Assembly: GCF_022348085.1 (NCBI RefSeq)
Contig: NZ_JAKRFN010000005.1
Location: forward strand, 1-64,000
Length of the DNA stretch: 64,000 nt
Source of the DNA: Mycobacterium sp. PSTR-4-N
Lineage (GTDB): Bacteria > Actinomycetota > Actinomycetes > Mycobacteriales > Mycobacteriaceae
Direction of reading: 5' to 3'
Translations under genes and position numbers: made by a program
The notes under the pieces: model-generated
Told to the model about the DNA's origin: nothing
What the model saw: the letters and a program-made list of their open reading frames with translations, nothing else
Databases searched by the model: none
Shown: positions 45,924 to 55,078 of the stretch, one piece after another
Layout: the number at the start of each line of letters is the position of its first letter
Position numbering within the stretch: position 1 is the stretch's first letter

Positions 45924-47567
45924 TCAGCCTCCCGCCTCAGCCGGCAACAACGGACCCGACGGCATCGCAGGCGCAGGCCCCGGCGCGGGGCCGGGCGCCG
46001 GCGCCGCCGGCGAAATCGCCCCCAGCGGATCACCCGGGATGACGCCCGGTGCGGGCGCCGGCGGGGGGCCCGGCTGCGGATACCATGGCGGGGGCAGCGG
46101 GTTGTTCTCGTTGTACGCGTTCGGGGGGCCGGGCAGCCGGCCGTTGTTCACGCCGAACGCGGGCGGCGCCGCGGGCGCCACGATGTCGGGCCCGCCCATC
46201 AACTCCGACAGCGACTCCGGGGTCAGCATGTTCTGCGTAAACGGCTGCACCTGGACGCCCTGCATGCCGGGTGCGACGACCCAGCCGGGCTCGTGGTTGC
46301 CGTGGGAGAACAGCGTGTCCCTGGAGAAGATGCCGGGCACGGTGGTGTCCTTGTATCCCGGCGGCGGTTGCAGCCGTGGCTCGGAGTAGGCGATCTGCTT
46401 CGGCAGGGTCGTCGCCGCCTGCAGCTGGTTGGCGCCGAACGGCAGGTAGTTGAACTTGATCGCGTCCAGGATCGGGCCCAGGTACTGGGCGCACAGCTCG
46501 GAGGACTCCTGATAGCCCAACCGGCTCCCGGCCTGGATCGCGCTGCAGATGAACTGCATCGGGTTGGCGAAGTTGTTGATCACCGGCACACTCATGATGC
46601 CGCCCTGGTTCGGCGCGGAGATGTTGACGACGTTGGCGCCGAGGTTGGGGAACACGTGCAGACCCGTCTCCAGGCCGTCACGCGGCTCGGGCTGCAGGAT
46701 CGCATTGGTCACATCAGCGAGGTTGTCCACGTCGTGGGCCAGAACCTCACCGTTCTTGCCGATGAAATCCCTTGTGGTCGCGAGCAATTGGTTCAGGTCC
46801 TGCAGTGCGTTGGCCACTTCGCGGTCGGTGTTCGTGAACGCGTTGGTGAACTTGGCGAGATCGTTGTTCAGCGCCACGAACTGCTGATCGCTCTTGTAGA
46901 GCGCGTTGACGAACAGCGCGAGGCTCTTGACGACGCTGAACAGGTCACCGCGGCCCTCGTTGAGGGCGTACAGCGCGTCCGAGAGACCCTTGAGGGTCTT
47001 GTTCAGCTGCTCGCCCTTGCCGGCGAAACCGTCAGCCGCGGACTCGATGATGTCGCCGAACGGACCCTTGGGCTGTTCCTTGGTCGGTCCGAGGTCGGTG
47101 AGCAGTTTGTCCAGAGAATCGCGCAGGTCGTCGTACTCGACCGGCACCTGCGTGCGATCGAGATTGATGACGGCGCCGTTCTCCAGCACGGGCCCGCCGG
47201 TGTAGGGCGGAGCGAGCTGGATGGTGCGGGAGGCCACCAGGCTGGGGTTCAGGATCGAGGCGGTGGCGTTGGCGGGGACCTTGAACTTCTTGTCGTAGTT
47301 GAAGGTCACCTTCATCTTGTCGCCGTCGGGCTCGATCGCCTCGATCTTGCCGACCTGCACGCCCATGATCTGGACCTTGTCCCCCGGATACAGCGCCAGG
47401 GTCTGGGTGAAGTAGGCGGTCACCGTGTTCTTGGTCAGCCGCTGATAGGCCTTCCAACCGAAGAACGCGGCCACGATCGCGGCGATCAGCACCACGGTGC
47501 CGATCACCAGTGCCGTTCGGGACACGCCCGGCACCTTCAGGTTTCGCACGTTGAAGATCGTCGACAT
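45924..47567 (-). CDS. mce1D: Mce1D, MCE-domain protein
   Basis: 547 residues. The anchor is VSRTALVIGTVVLIAAIVAAFFGW. The MCE domain begins TVTAYFTQTLALYPGDKVQIMGVQVGKIEAIEPDGD. The helical region spans about 160-330. The C-terminal tail is long and strongly Pro/Gly/Ala-rich, ending with PAPGPAPGPAPAMPSGPLLP. The low-complexity tail is normal for this subunit. Confidence 0.93.
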   Translation of the reverse strand: MSTIFNVRNLKVPGVSRTALVIGTVVLIAAIVAAFFGWKAYQRLTKNTVTAYFTQTLALYPGDKVQIMGVQVGKIEAIEPDGDKMKVTFNYDKKFKVPANATASILNPSLVASRTIQLAPPYTGGPVLENGAVINLDRTQVPVEYDDLRDSLDKLLTDLGPTKEQPKGPFGDIIESAADGFAGKGEQLNKTLKGLSDALYALNEGRGDLFSVVKSLALFVNALYKSDQQFVALNNDLAKFTNAFTNTDREVANALQDLNQLLATTRDFIGKNGEVLAHDVDNLADVTNAILQPEPRDGLETGLHVFPNLGANVVNISAPNQGGIMSVPVINNFANPMQFICSAIQAGSRLGYQESSELCAQYLGPILDAIKFNYLPFGANQLQAATTLPKQIAYSEPRLQPPPGYKDTTVPGIFSRDTLFSHGNHEPGWVVAPGMQGVQVQPFTQNMLTPESLSELMGGPDIVAPAAPPAFGVNNGRLPGPPNAYNENNPLPPPWYPQPGPPPAPAPGVIPGDPLGAISPAAPAPGPAPGPAPAMPSGPLLPAEAGG

Positions 47568-47583
47568 CTAGCTCTGCACCCCC

Positions 47584-49170
47584 TTAACCTTGCGAGCCCG
47601 GCGGCAGGAACGGTGGATTGCCCGGCAGCAGCGGCTGGCCCGCCGGGGCCGGCTGCGGACCCGGACCGGGCGGCGGCGGCGGCCCGTTGAGGGCCGGCGG
47701 CAGCGGCGCGATGCCGGGCGTGAAGTCCGGCGCCGACGGCTGCGGCGCCAACGGCACCGTGCGAGCCCCGGGCGGTGCAGGCGGCAGCGGCGGCATCGCC
47801 CCGGGCACGTCCGGGGACAGCTGACCCGGGATCGCGGCGGCGGGCACACCCGGAGCGGGCTGCGGCCCGTTCGGGTTCGGCGCCGACGTCGCGACGTTGG
47901 GGCCCTGGCCTTCGTAGTTCGGGCCGTACGGGTTGTCGCCGTAGGGGCCGACGGACAGACCGGCGCACGGGAGCGGATTCGCCGGGCTGGGCAGGCCGTC
48001 CGCGGGCGGGGTGTACGAGCACGGCGAGCCGGCCACGACAGCTGGTCCCGTCTGGCTGTCCGGGGTGCCTTCCAGCGGGGTCGGCGACGGCGGCGGCGCG
48101 CCGTTGGTGAAGCCGGTGCCGTTGGGGTCCGGGAACCGGAACGCGGGCAGGCCGGCGTTGCGCCAGAACTGCTGCGGATCGATGCCGCGCTTCTTGAACG
48201 CCGCGTCGACGTAGGGCTGCAGAATCCAGTACGGCGCCAGGTTGGCCAACATCACCTTGAAGTAGGGCCCCGACGCGATCGCCTCACCCAGCGACGCGGT
48301 GAACTTCGAGAGCGTGGTCAGCACGTCGACGAGGTCGAACTTGCGCTCGTTGAGCACGTCACTGATGGTGCGCAGCTGCTCGAGCACATGGTTGAGGTTC
48401 GGGTTGTCGTCGATGAAGCCCTTGACCTGGTTGGAGAACTTGCCGACCCGCTCCAGCAGCTGGCTGACGGCGTAGTTGCGCTCGTTGACCGCGGCGAGCA
48501 GCGTCTGCGCATTCACGAACAGGGCGTTGATCTGTTCGCTGCGGTTGCCCAGCACGCCGGCCACCCGGTTGGCGTTGCTCAGCAGCTGCTTGATCTGGTC
48601 GTCACGCTTGCCGATGGTGTCGGAGAAACGGGCGACCCCGTCGAGCGCCGCGGACAGGTGGGGGTAGGTCTGGTCGATCGTCTCCGACAGCACGTTGAGC
48701 GAATCGCGCACCGTCTTGGTGTCCCAGCCGGATGCGGAGTTGCTCAGGTCGTTGAACGCATCGTAGATCTGGTACGGCGTCGAGGTCTGGCCCAGCGGCA
48801 GGATGCCGTTGGCTTGCAGTGCTTCGTCGCCACGCGGCTCGATCTCGATGTTGCGGCGGCCCAGGATCGTGTCGGTCCGGATCGAGGCACGGCTCCTGGT
48901 ACCGATCTCGGTGCCGCCGAGCGAGTAGCCGATCACGACCTTGTCGCCGGAGATCTCCGTCGAGCGCACCAAACCGACGTCGACGCCGGCGATGCGCACC
49001 TTGTCGCCGGCATTGATGCCGCCGGTGTCGGAGAACTCGGCGTAATAGGTGGGCGTCGCGAACAGCATCGGCACGCTGGTGAAGCTCTGCCCGACACCGA
49101 TCACGACGATCAGCAGGATGACGCCCATCAACCCGCTGCGGACGCGGTTGGAACCCTCGAGGACTCTCAT
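47584..49170 (-). CDS. mce1C: Mce1C, MCE-domain protein
   Basis: 528 residues from the ATG at 49170, which overlaps the mce1B stop (ATGA). The anchor is GLMGVILLIVVIGVGQSFTSV, and the MCE domain includes GDKVRIAGVDVGLVRSTEISGDKV and TILGRRNIEIEP. The helical region carries the usual NRVAGVLGNRSEQINALFVNAQTLL. A proline-rich tail of about 170 residues ends the protein, with one cysteine pair in it. Confidence 0.93.
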   Translation of the reverse strand: MRVLEGSNRVRSGLMGVILLIVVIGVGQSFTSVPMLFATPTYYAEFSDTGGINAGDKVRIAGVDVGLVRSTEISGDKVVIGYSLGGTEIGTRSRASIRTDTILGRRNIEIEPRGDEALQANGILPLGQTSTPYQIYDAFNDLSNSASGWDTKTVRDSLNVLSETIDQTYPHLSAALDGVARFSDTIGKRDDQIKQLLSNANRVAGVLGNRSEQINALFVNAQTLLAAVNERNYAVSQLLERVGKFSNQVKGFIDDNPNLNHVLEQLRTISDVLNERKFDLVDVLTTLSKFTASLGEAIASGPYFKVMLANLAPYWILQPYVDAAFKKRGIDPQQFWRNAGLPAFRFPDPNGTGFTNGAPPPSPTPLEGTPDSQTGPAVVAGSPCSYTPPADGLPSPANPLPCAGLSVGPYGDNPYGPNYEGQGPNVATSAPNPNGPQPAPGVPAAAIPGQLSPDVPGAMPPLPPAPPGARTVPLAPQPSAPDFTPGIAPLPPALNGPPPPPGPGPQPAPAGQPLLPGNPPFLPPGSQG

Positions 49171-50198
49171 TGCGGTGTGCACCTACCCGAGGGCTGGCTC
49201 CACACCTTGACCGTGCGCACCGGCCCACCGGGCTGGAGCCCGTTCAGCTTGAGCGTCACGTCGCAGGCGTAGAAGTTGAAGAAGTCACCGTAGATGCCGC
49301 CGGAGCGGCCGATGATCTTCAGCGCGGTCGGAACCCGGACCAGCAGGTCGTTGAGTTGATCCTTCTGTTCCACCAGCGGCTGCTGGAGGATCTCGAGCTT
49401 GCTGGTGGTCTGCTGCAGCAGTGGCCGGTTGTCGGCCAGCAGGTCGGCGATCGTGCCGGCGGCGTCGCTGATGTCTGCCACCGACTTGGCGATCGGATCG
49501 GCCCGGTTCTTCAGTCCGGTGATCAGGGTCTCGAAGTTCTTGACCGTGTCGTCGAACTGCTGCTGGTGCTTGACGGTGGTGGCCAGCACGGTGTTCAGGT
49601 TGTTGATCACCTCTCCGATCGCCTGGTCCCGATCGGCCAGCGCGGACGTCAGCGACGCGGTCTGGTCCAGGATGTCGTTGATGGTGCCGCCCTGGCCCTG
49701 GAAGACCGTCACGATCGACTGCGCGATCGTGTTGACCTTCTGCGGATCCAGCGACTGGAACACCGGGCGGAAGCCGCCGATCAGTGCGTCGAGGTCGAGG
49801 GCCGGCTCGGTGCGCTCGACCGGGATCGTGCCGCCGGGCTGCAGCCGGGTGTTGCTGTCACCGCGCTTGAGCTCGAGGTAGCGGTCACCGATCAGGTTCA
49901 GGTAGCGGACCGATGCGGTGGTCTCGTCGAACAGATCGAGTGAGCGGTCCACGTCGAAGTCGACCTGGGCCTTGCTGCCCCCGTCGATCAGCTTCACGTC
50001 CTTGACCTTGCCGACCTCCACGCCCGAAGCACGGACGAACTGCCCGGAGCGCAGGCCGCTGGTGTTGGTGAAGATCGCGGAGTAGCTGTTGGTGCGGTCG
50101 AAGCGCATCTGCCCGAACACCACGATGATGAGCGCGGTGAACAGCAGCAGCACCAGGGAGAACGCCCCCAGCTTGATCGCGGTTCCGGTGATTTTCAT
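49167..50198 (-). CDS. mce1B: Mce1B, MCE-domain protein
   Basis: 343 residues, close to the 346 recalled for M. tuberculosis. MKITGTAIKLGAFSLVLLLF forms the anchor. The MCE domain shows SGLRSGQFVRASGVEVGKVKDVKLI and RYLNLIGDRYLELKRG. The C-terminus is short with two cysteines (FYACDVTL, SGRCTPQ). Coupled on both sides by ATGA overlaps. Confidence 0.94.
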   Translation of the reverse strand: MKITGTAIKLGAFSLVLLLFTALIIVVFGQMRFDRTNSYSAIFTNTSGLRSGQFVRASGVEVGKVKDVKLIDGGSKAQVDFDVDRSLDLFDETTASVRYLNLIGDRYLELKRGDSNTRLQPGGTIPVERTEPALDLDALIGGFRPVFQSLDPQKVNTIAQSIVTVFQGQGGTINDILDQTASLTSALADRDQAIGEVINNLNTVLATTVKHQQQFDDTVKNFETLITGLKNRADPIAKSVADISDAAGTIADLLADNRPLLQQTTSKLEILQQPLVEQKDQLNDLLVRVPTALKIIGRSGGIYGDFFNFYACDVTLKLNGLQPGGPVRTVKVWSQPSGRCTPQ

Positions 50199-51412
50199 GG
50201 GTTGATCGTGTGCTCCCCGACTTGGCGGCCCCAGACGTACTCGGTGAGCAGCGGCTGGCCCAGTTCCAGGTGGTTGTACGGCGCGATCGACGCTCCGGTG
50301 TCCATCACCAGGTACGGCGACGGCCACAGATCGCGGGTGACGGGCTGCCAGCAACCGGGGCGGCCCTCGGGCCCACCCTTGGCGTTAACCCGCGGCAGGT
50401 TGTCGGGATAGACGTAGGCGTTACCGGCGCCCAACCCGATCAGCTCCGAGTGGGTGCGCAGCGAGTAGCCGTTGCCGCCCAGCGATGCGGCGACCTTGGG
50501 CTCCACATCGTGGTAGTTGCGGATGGTGCAGAACAGCGCGGGGCTGTATTTGTCCAGCAGCGCCGAGGTGGGCACCAGGTCCTTGAGACCGCGCTGGAGG
50601 TAGGGGCCGCCGCGCTCGAAGACGTCGCCGCCGTTGTTGCCGAATCCGACCGCGGCCATCAACGCCTGATCGACGTTGCCCTGCTGCTCGTTGAGGGTGC
50701 GCGCGGTGGTCACCGCGTTCTGCAGTCCGTCGAACAGGTTGGGCGCTGCATCGGCGTACACGTCGGCCAGGTCGGCGAGAAGCTGGTTGTCGCGGCGCAA
50801 CTGCGGCATCTGCGGGTTGATCTCGTCGAGGATCTGATTTCCGTTGACGATCGACTGACCGAACCGGTCGCCGAGCCCGCTGAGCGCCTGAGCCGTCGCG
50901 GTCAGCGTCTGGTTCAGCTTGATCGGGTCGACCTGACCGGCGACCGACACCACGGTCTCGAACAGGGTGTTGAACTCGGTGGTCACGTGGGAGGCGTCGA
51001 TCGTGTCCGAGCTGGTGATCCGCTTCGGCGACGGGTTCTCCGGCGAGGAGAACGACACGTACTTGTTGCCGAACACCGTGGTGGCGGCGATCTCGGCGTC
51101 CACGTTCTGCGGGATCAGATCGAGGTACTTGGGGTTGACCTCGAGGAGGATCTTGGCCTGGGGCTCGCCGCCGACGTTGACCTGCTCGACCTCGCCGACC
51201 CGGCCGATCTGCACACCGTTGTAGGTGACCTTGGCGCCGGGATCCATCGACAGGCCCGACCTGGGGGACATCAGCGTCAACTGCGTGCGGGGCAGGAAGT
51301 CGCCCCGGAACTGCAGGAACACCAGCACGAGGACGACGATCGTCACGAGCGCCAGCACGAGGCCCGCCAGCTTGTAGGGCGGCGTGCGGGGGTTGTTCAC
51401 GGGTGCGGTCAT
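50195..51412 (-). CDS. mce1A: Mce1A, MCE-domain protein
   Basis: 405 residues. The anchor is LAGLVLALVTIVVLVLVFLQF, and the MCE domain has DPGAKVTYNGVQIGRVGEVEQV and TTVFGNKYVSFSSPEN. The C-terminus WQPVTRDLWPSPYLVMDTGASIAPYNH and VWGRQVGEHTINP is highly typical of Mce1A. Compared with M. tuberculosis Mce1A (454 aa, from memory), a hydrophobic insert of about 45 residues before the YPDNLPRVNAKGG segment is absent. Stop and start overlap mce1B (ATGA). Confidence 0.95.
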   Translation of the reverse strand: MTAPVNNPRTPPYKLAGLVLALVTIVVLVLVFLQFRGDFLPRTQLTLMSPRSGLSMDPGAKVTYNGVQIGRVGEVEQVNVGGEPQAKILLEVNPKYLDLIPQNVDAEIAATTVFGNKYVSFSSPENPSPKRITSSDTIDASHVTTEFNTLFETVVSVAGQVDPIKLNQTLTATAQALSGLGDRFGQSIVNGNQILDEINPQMPQLRRDNQLLADLADVYADAAPNLFDGLQNAVTTARTLNEQQGNVDQALMAAVGFGNNGGDVFERGGPYLQRGLKDLVPTSALLDKYSPALFCTIRNYHDVEPKVAASLGGNGYSLRTHSELIGLGAGNAYVYPDNLPRVNAKGGPEGRPGCWQPVTRDLWPSPYLVMDTGASIAPYNHLELGQPLLTEYVWGRQVGEHTINP

Positions 51413-51414
51413 GG

Positions 51415-52284
51415 CTACACCGTCAGGTTGAAGTTCGGGTCGACGCCGTAGAGCGCCAACGAGGCGAACAGGACCACACAGACGATCGCGATGAGCGAGG
51501 CGCGCATCGACCGGCCGACGGCCTCACCGACGCCGACGGGGCCGCCGCTGGCGTAGAAGCCGTAGTAGCAGTGATTGAGCATGACGATCACCGAGATGAT
51601 CACGGCCTGCACGAACGACCAGAACACGTCGTCCGGCCGCAGGAACGTGCGGAAGTAATGCTCGTAGGTGCCCGTCGACTGGCCGTAGAAGATCGTCGTG
51701 GTGGCTTGCGCGGACAGGAAGCTCATGATGATCGCCATCGCATACAGCGGGATGATGACCACGAAGCCGGCCATGATCCGCGTCGAGACCAGGTAAGAGA
51801 TCGACTTGATGCCCATGACTTCGAGTGCGTCGATCTCCTCGCTGATGCGCATGGCGCCCAGCTCGGCGGTGGCGCCGGCGCCGACCGTGGCGGCCAGCGC
51901 CTGGCCGGCGACGACCGGGGCGGCGATGCGCACGTTGATCAGTGCGGCGAAGAAGCCGGTGAACGCCTCGACGCCGATGTTGCCCAACGACGCGAAGCCC
52001 TGGATGGCGACCAGCGACGATCCCGAGAGCGTCACGAAGCCGACGATCGCGACGGTGCCACCGATGACGGCCATGGCGCCGGTGCCCATTCCGATCTCGG
52101 CGATCAGGCGGAGCATCTCTTTGCGGTAGTAGCGGATGGCGTGCCCGATGGAGCCGACCGCGGTGACCACGAACCAGGCGACATGGCCCAGAGAGTCCAG
52201 CCCGCGGGCGGGCGCACCGGCCACTTTCTGGGCGGTGGCGACTCCGCGGGGGAACCGGGAGCGCAGAACGGCGCCAGTGGACAT
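51415..52284 (-). CDS. yrbE1B: YrbE1B, MlaE-type permease of the Mce1 importer
   Basis: 289 residues, five or six transmembrane helices. The MlaE/permease signature reads ELGAMRISEEIDALEVMGIKSISYLVSTRIMAGFV. It is the second half of the permease pair that passes lipids through the inner membrane using an ATPase encoded elsewhere (Mkl/MceG). One base separates it from yrbE1A, and two from mce1A. Confidence 0.95.
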   Translation of the reverse strand: MSTGAVLRSRFPRGVATAQKVAGAPARGLDSLGHVAWFVVTAVGSIGHAIRYYRKEMLRLIAEIGMGTGAMAVIGGTVAIVGFVTLSGSSLVAIQGFASLGNIGVEAFTGFFAALINVRIAAPVVAGQALAATVGAGATAELGAMRISEEIDALEVMGIKSISYLVSTRIMAGFVVIIPLYAMAIIMSFLSAQATTTIFYGQSTGTYEHYFRTFLRPDDVFWSFVQAVIISVIVMLNHCYYGFYASGGPVGVGEAVGRSMRASLIAIVCVVLFASLALYGVDPNFNLTV

Positions 52285-52285
52285 G

Positions 52286-53080
52286 TCAGCTCCCCGTTCC
52301 GAATTTGACGCCGATGGTGGTCAGCACGACGTTGACCGCGAAGAGCGCGATCACGCACAGCACCAGGGTCTCGTTCACCGCGGTTCCGACGCCCTTGGCG
52401 CCGCCGGCGCACGTCAGCCCGCGGTAGCAGCCGACCAGGCCGGCGATCAGGCCGAACGTGAGCGCCTTGACGAGTGAGATGAGCACCTCGGGGAGCCCGG
52501 TGACCAGGGTCAGTGTCGACACGTAGGCGCCGGCGGAGACGTTCTGCAGGTACACACCGAAGATGAAGCCGCCGACCAGGCCGATCGTGATGACCGCGCC
52601 GTTGAGCAGCATCGCCACGAACGTGGAGGCGACCACGCGGGGCACCACCAGGCGGTGGATGGGGTCGATGCCGAGCACCTCGAGGGCGTCGATCTCCTCG
52701 CGGATGGTGCGCGCGCCCAGGTCGGCGCAGATCGCGGTGGACCCCGCGCCGGCGACCACCAGCACCGTCACCAGCGGACCGAGCTGGGTGACCGCGCCCA
52801 GCGCCGCACCGGCGCCGGAGATGTCGGCGGCGCCGAACTCGGTGAGCAGGATGTTCAGCGTGAAGATGAGCAGCACGGTGAGCGGGATGGACACCGCGAC
52901 GGTGGGCAGGAAGGCCACGCGGAGCAGGAACCAGCTCTGCAGGATGAACTCGCGCCATTGGAACGGACGCGGCAGGGCCTTACCGACCAGAGCGCACATG
53001 CGGACGAAGCCGCCGACCGCCGTCAGCGCGGGCCTGACCTGATCGCGCACGTAGCCCGTCAGGTTGGAAGTCGTCGTCAC
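52286..53080 (-). CDS. yrbE1A: YrbE1A, MlaE-type permease of the Mce1 importer
   Basis: 264 residues from the GTG at 53080 (265 recalled for M. tuberculosis); a GTG at 53101 would add seven residues. The MlaE signature is DLGARTIREEIDALEVLGIDPIHRLVVPRVVAS, with about six hydrophobic helices. It is the first permease gene after fadD5; the 218-base gap upstream may hold its own promoter. Confidence 0.94.
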   Translation of the reverse strand: MTTTSNLTGYVRDQVRPALTAVGGFVRMCALVGKALPRPFQWREFILQSWFLLRVAFLPTVAVSIPLTVLLIFTLNILLTEFGAADISGAGAALGAVTQLGPLVTVLVVAGAGSTAICADLGARTIREEIDALEVLGIDPIHRLVVPRVVASTFVAMLLNGAVITIGLVGGFIFGVYLQNVSAGAYVSTLTLVTGLPEVLISLVKALTFGLIAGLVGCYRGLTCAGGAKGVGTAVNETLVLCVIALFAVNVVLTTIGVKFGTGS

Positions 53081-53298
53081 CGCGAAGTCCCCGCGACGCA
53101 CTCGGCGGAGATGTAGCGCACCGGCAGCACCTGTCGCACGCTCCCTTCCAGCCCCGACCCCAAACGTGTGAGATACGTCCTACTACTCGTCGGTAGTAAG
53201 ACGGACCACCGGACTGTACCCGATGGTGGCGACGCTTCGTACCGCATCCGCGCGATTGCGCACTCAACCGTTAGCACTGGCCACCCCTTCGCGCCGCG
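53081..53298 (-). promoter_or_regulatory. fadD5-yrbE1A intergenic region, possible internal mce1 promoter
   Basis: 218 bases without a gene. In M. tuberculosis an internal promoter is reported in the equivalent gap. Here a short inverted repeat, TACTACTCGTCGGTAGTA (53178-53195), stands out, with TACTAC/GTAGTA arms, and the GC content drops locally. No -10/-35 pair could be assigned with confidence. Confidence 0.4.
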
Positions 53299-54936
53299 TC
53301 ACCGCTGCCCCGTCGAAACCGTTGTCCGCGTGGAACTTTCGCCGGCGTCAATGTCGGCCGGTCCGGCGAACCGGGTCCGCAGCTCCGTCTTGAGCACCTT
53401 GCCGGCCGGGTTTCGGGGCAGCGCCTCGACGATTTCGAGGGCACGCGGGTGCTTGTAGCGGGCCAGCCGCTCGGTGAGGAACGCGTCGAGATCGGCCAGC
53501 GACAACGGCGCGCTCCCAGCCGATGTCAGCGAAGTTCGCAGGGCGATCACAGCAACCGGCACCTCACCCCACTTCGGATCCGGGCGGCCGATCACGGCGG
53601 CCTCGGCGATGTCGGGGTGCGCGGCGAGCGCGTTCTCCACCTCGGCGCAGTAGATGTTCTCCCCACCCGAGATGATCATGTCCTTCTTGCGGTCGACGAC
53701 CCAGATGTAACCGTCGCCGTCCTGCCGAACCAGGTCCCCGGAGTGGAACCACCCGCCGGCGAAGGCTTCCGCGGTGGCCGCAGGGTTGTTCCAGTAGCCG
53801 GCCATCAGCGTCGGGGCCCGGTAGACGATCTCGCCGACCTGACCCACCGGCACGTCGTTCATGTCGTCGTCGACGATGCGCGCCGACACCGTCGGGATGA
53901 CCTTGCCCACCGAACCGAGCTTGCGCAGGGCGTCCTCGCCCAACAGCATGCAGGTCACCGGCGACATCTCCGTCTGGCCGAAGGCAGCGAGGATCGCCGC
54001 GCCCGGGAATGTGTCGGCCATCTCGCGGAGCAGGGTGTCCGAGGCGGGCGCGGCGCCCCAGGACAGCACCCGCAGCGAGAGCTCCCGGGGATGGGCGCGC
54101 TGCGCTGCGCACACCGCCTGCCACTGGGCCGGCACCAGGAAGATGCCGGTCACCTTCTCCGCGGCGAGCACATCGAGCAGCTGGTCCGGATCGAAGGCGC
54201 CGAGCGGATAGATGACGGTCGGCCGGCCGAGCAGCAGTCCGACGATCGTGTTGCCGACACCTGCGATGTGGAACAGGGGCACGCCGACGAAGCCGATGTC
54301 GTGGTTGAGGTCGGCCCCGTTGGTGAACAGGTGGGTCATCGCCTGACCGGCCAGATTGTTGTGCGTGAGCACCGCACCCTTGGGTCGGCCGGTGGTGCCG
54401 GAGGTGTACATGATCAGCGCGGGCGCATCGTCGGGAACGTCGACGGGCGGGCACGGCGCGTTCTCGGCGATCAGATCCTCGTAGCCGAGCGCCCCGTCGC
54501 CCGTCTCGGTCCCGGCGACGACGACCGTCTGCAGCGTGGCGTCCAGGTCACGCACCGCGGTGGCCACAGCGGCCAGGACAGGTTCGGTCACGACGATCGC
54601 CGCACCGCAATCCGAGACGAGGAAGGCGATCTCCGGCGGGGTCATCCGGAAGTTCACCGGAACGGCGATCGCGCCGAGCTTGTTGACCGCGATCGTCGTC
54701 TCGATGAACTCGGGCCGGTTGAGCATCAGGATCAGCACGCGGTCGCCGGCACCGACGCCCCGCTGATGCAGGGCCCCGGCCAGCGCGGACACGCGGCGCT
54801 CGAGCTCGGCCCACGTGGTGGTGGCGCCGCTGAACCGCAGCGCGGTGTTCTGCGGCTGCATCAGCGCGTGCCGGGAGAGCTGATTGGCCCAGTTCTGCCG
54901 CCGGGCCAGGTACGGCTGCTCCAGCTCGGTTGTCAC
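53299..54936 (-). CDS. fadD5: FadD5 fatty-acyl-CoA synthetase
   Basis: 545 residues, AMP-dependent ligase: P-loop IMYTSGTTGRPKGAVLTHNN, AAFGQTEMSPV, YRAPTLMAGYWNN, WFHSGDLVRQDGDGYIWVVDRKKDMIISGGENIY and the catalytic lysine in PRNPAGKVLKTELR. It activates fatty acids imported or recycled by the Mce1 system. GTG start with a GGAG site eight bases upstream. First gene of the mce1 operon, divergent from mce1R. Confidence 0.93.
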   Translation of the reverse strand: MTTELEQPYLARRQNWANQLSRHALMQPQNTALRFSGATTTWAELERRVSALAGALHQRGVGAGDRVLILMLNRPEFIETTIAVNKLGAIAVPVNFRMTPPEIAFLVSDCGAAIVVTEPVLAAVATAVRDLDATLQTVVVAGTETGDGALGYEDLIAENAPCPPVDVPDDAPALIMYTSGTTGRPKGAVLTHNNLAGQAMTHLFTNGADLNHDIGFVGVPLFHIAGVGNTIVGLLLGRPTVIYPLGAFDPDQLLDVLAAEKVTGIFLVPAQWQAVCAAQRAHPRELSLRVLSWGAAPASDTLLREMADTFPGAAILAAFGQTEMSPVTCMLLGEDALRKLGSVGKVIPTVSARIVDDDMNDVPVGQVGEIVYRAPTLMAGYWNNPAATAEAFAGGWFHSGDLVRQDGDGYIWVVDRKKDMIISGGENIYCAEVENALAAHPDIAEAAVIGRPDPKWGEVPVAVIALRTSLTSAGSAPLSLADLDAFLTERLARYKHPRALEIVEALPRNPAGKVLKTELRTRFAGPADIDAGESSTRTTVSTGQR

Positions 54937-54985
54937 CAGGATCGCTCCGTCATGGTCTGCGGTCGTGAGTTGCGCGGTGCTGATA

Positions 54986-54995
54986 TTTGATCAAA
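54986..54995. promoter_or_regulatory. TTTGATCAAA palindrome, probable Mce1R operator
   Basis: A perfect 10-base palindrome in an AT-rich island between the divergent fadD5 and mce1R genes, 50 bases from the fadD5 start. FadR/GntR regulators bind short palindromes of this kind; Mce1R represses the mce1 operon in M. tuberculosis. Confidence 0.7.
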
Positions 54996-55078
54996 CATTG
55001 TGTTGCCGCGGTCACACTATGGCCCAGGTGGCGTCGGGACAACCCGTCGCACCCGCAGGGGGGAAGGGCGTCATCGCC

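Noticed and set aside
43846..46389. An 847-codon open frame antisense to mce1F, mce1E and mce1D
   Set aside because: Composition is typical of an antisense frame in GC-rich DNA and the opposite strand carries clear MCE proteins.
51280..51325. RGD tripeptide in Mce1A (QFRGDFLP) as an integrin-binding motif
   Set aside because: It lies right after the membrane anchor in a conserved structural segment; a tripeptide alone is not evidence for adhesion.
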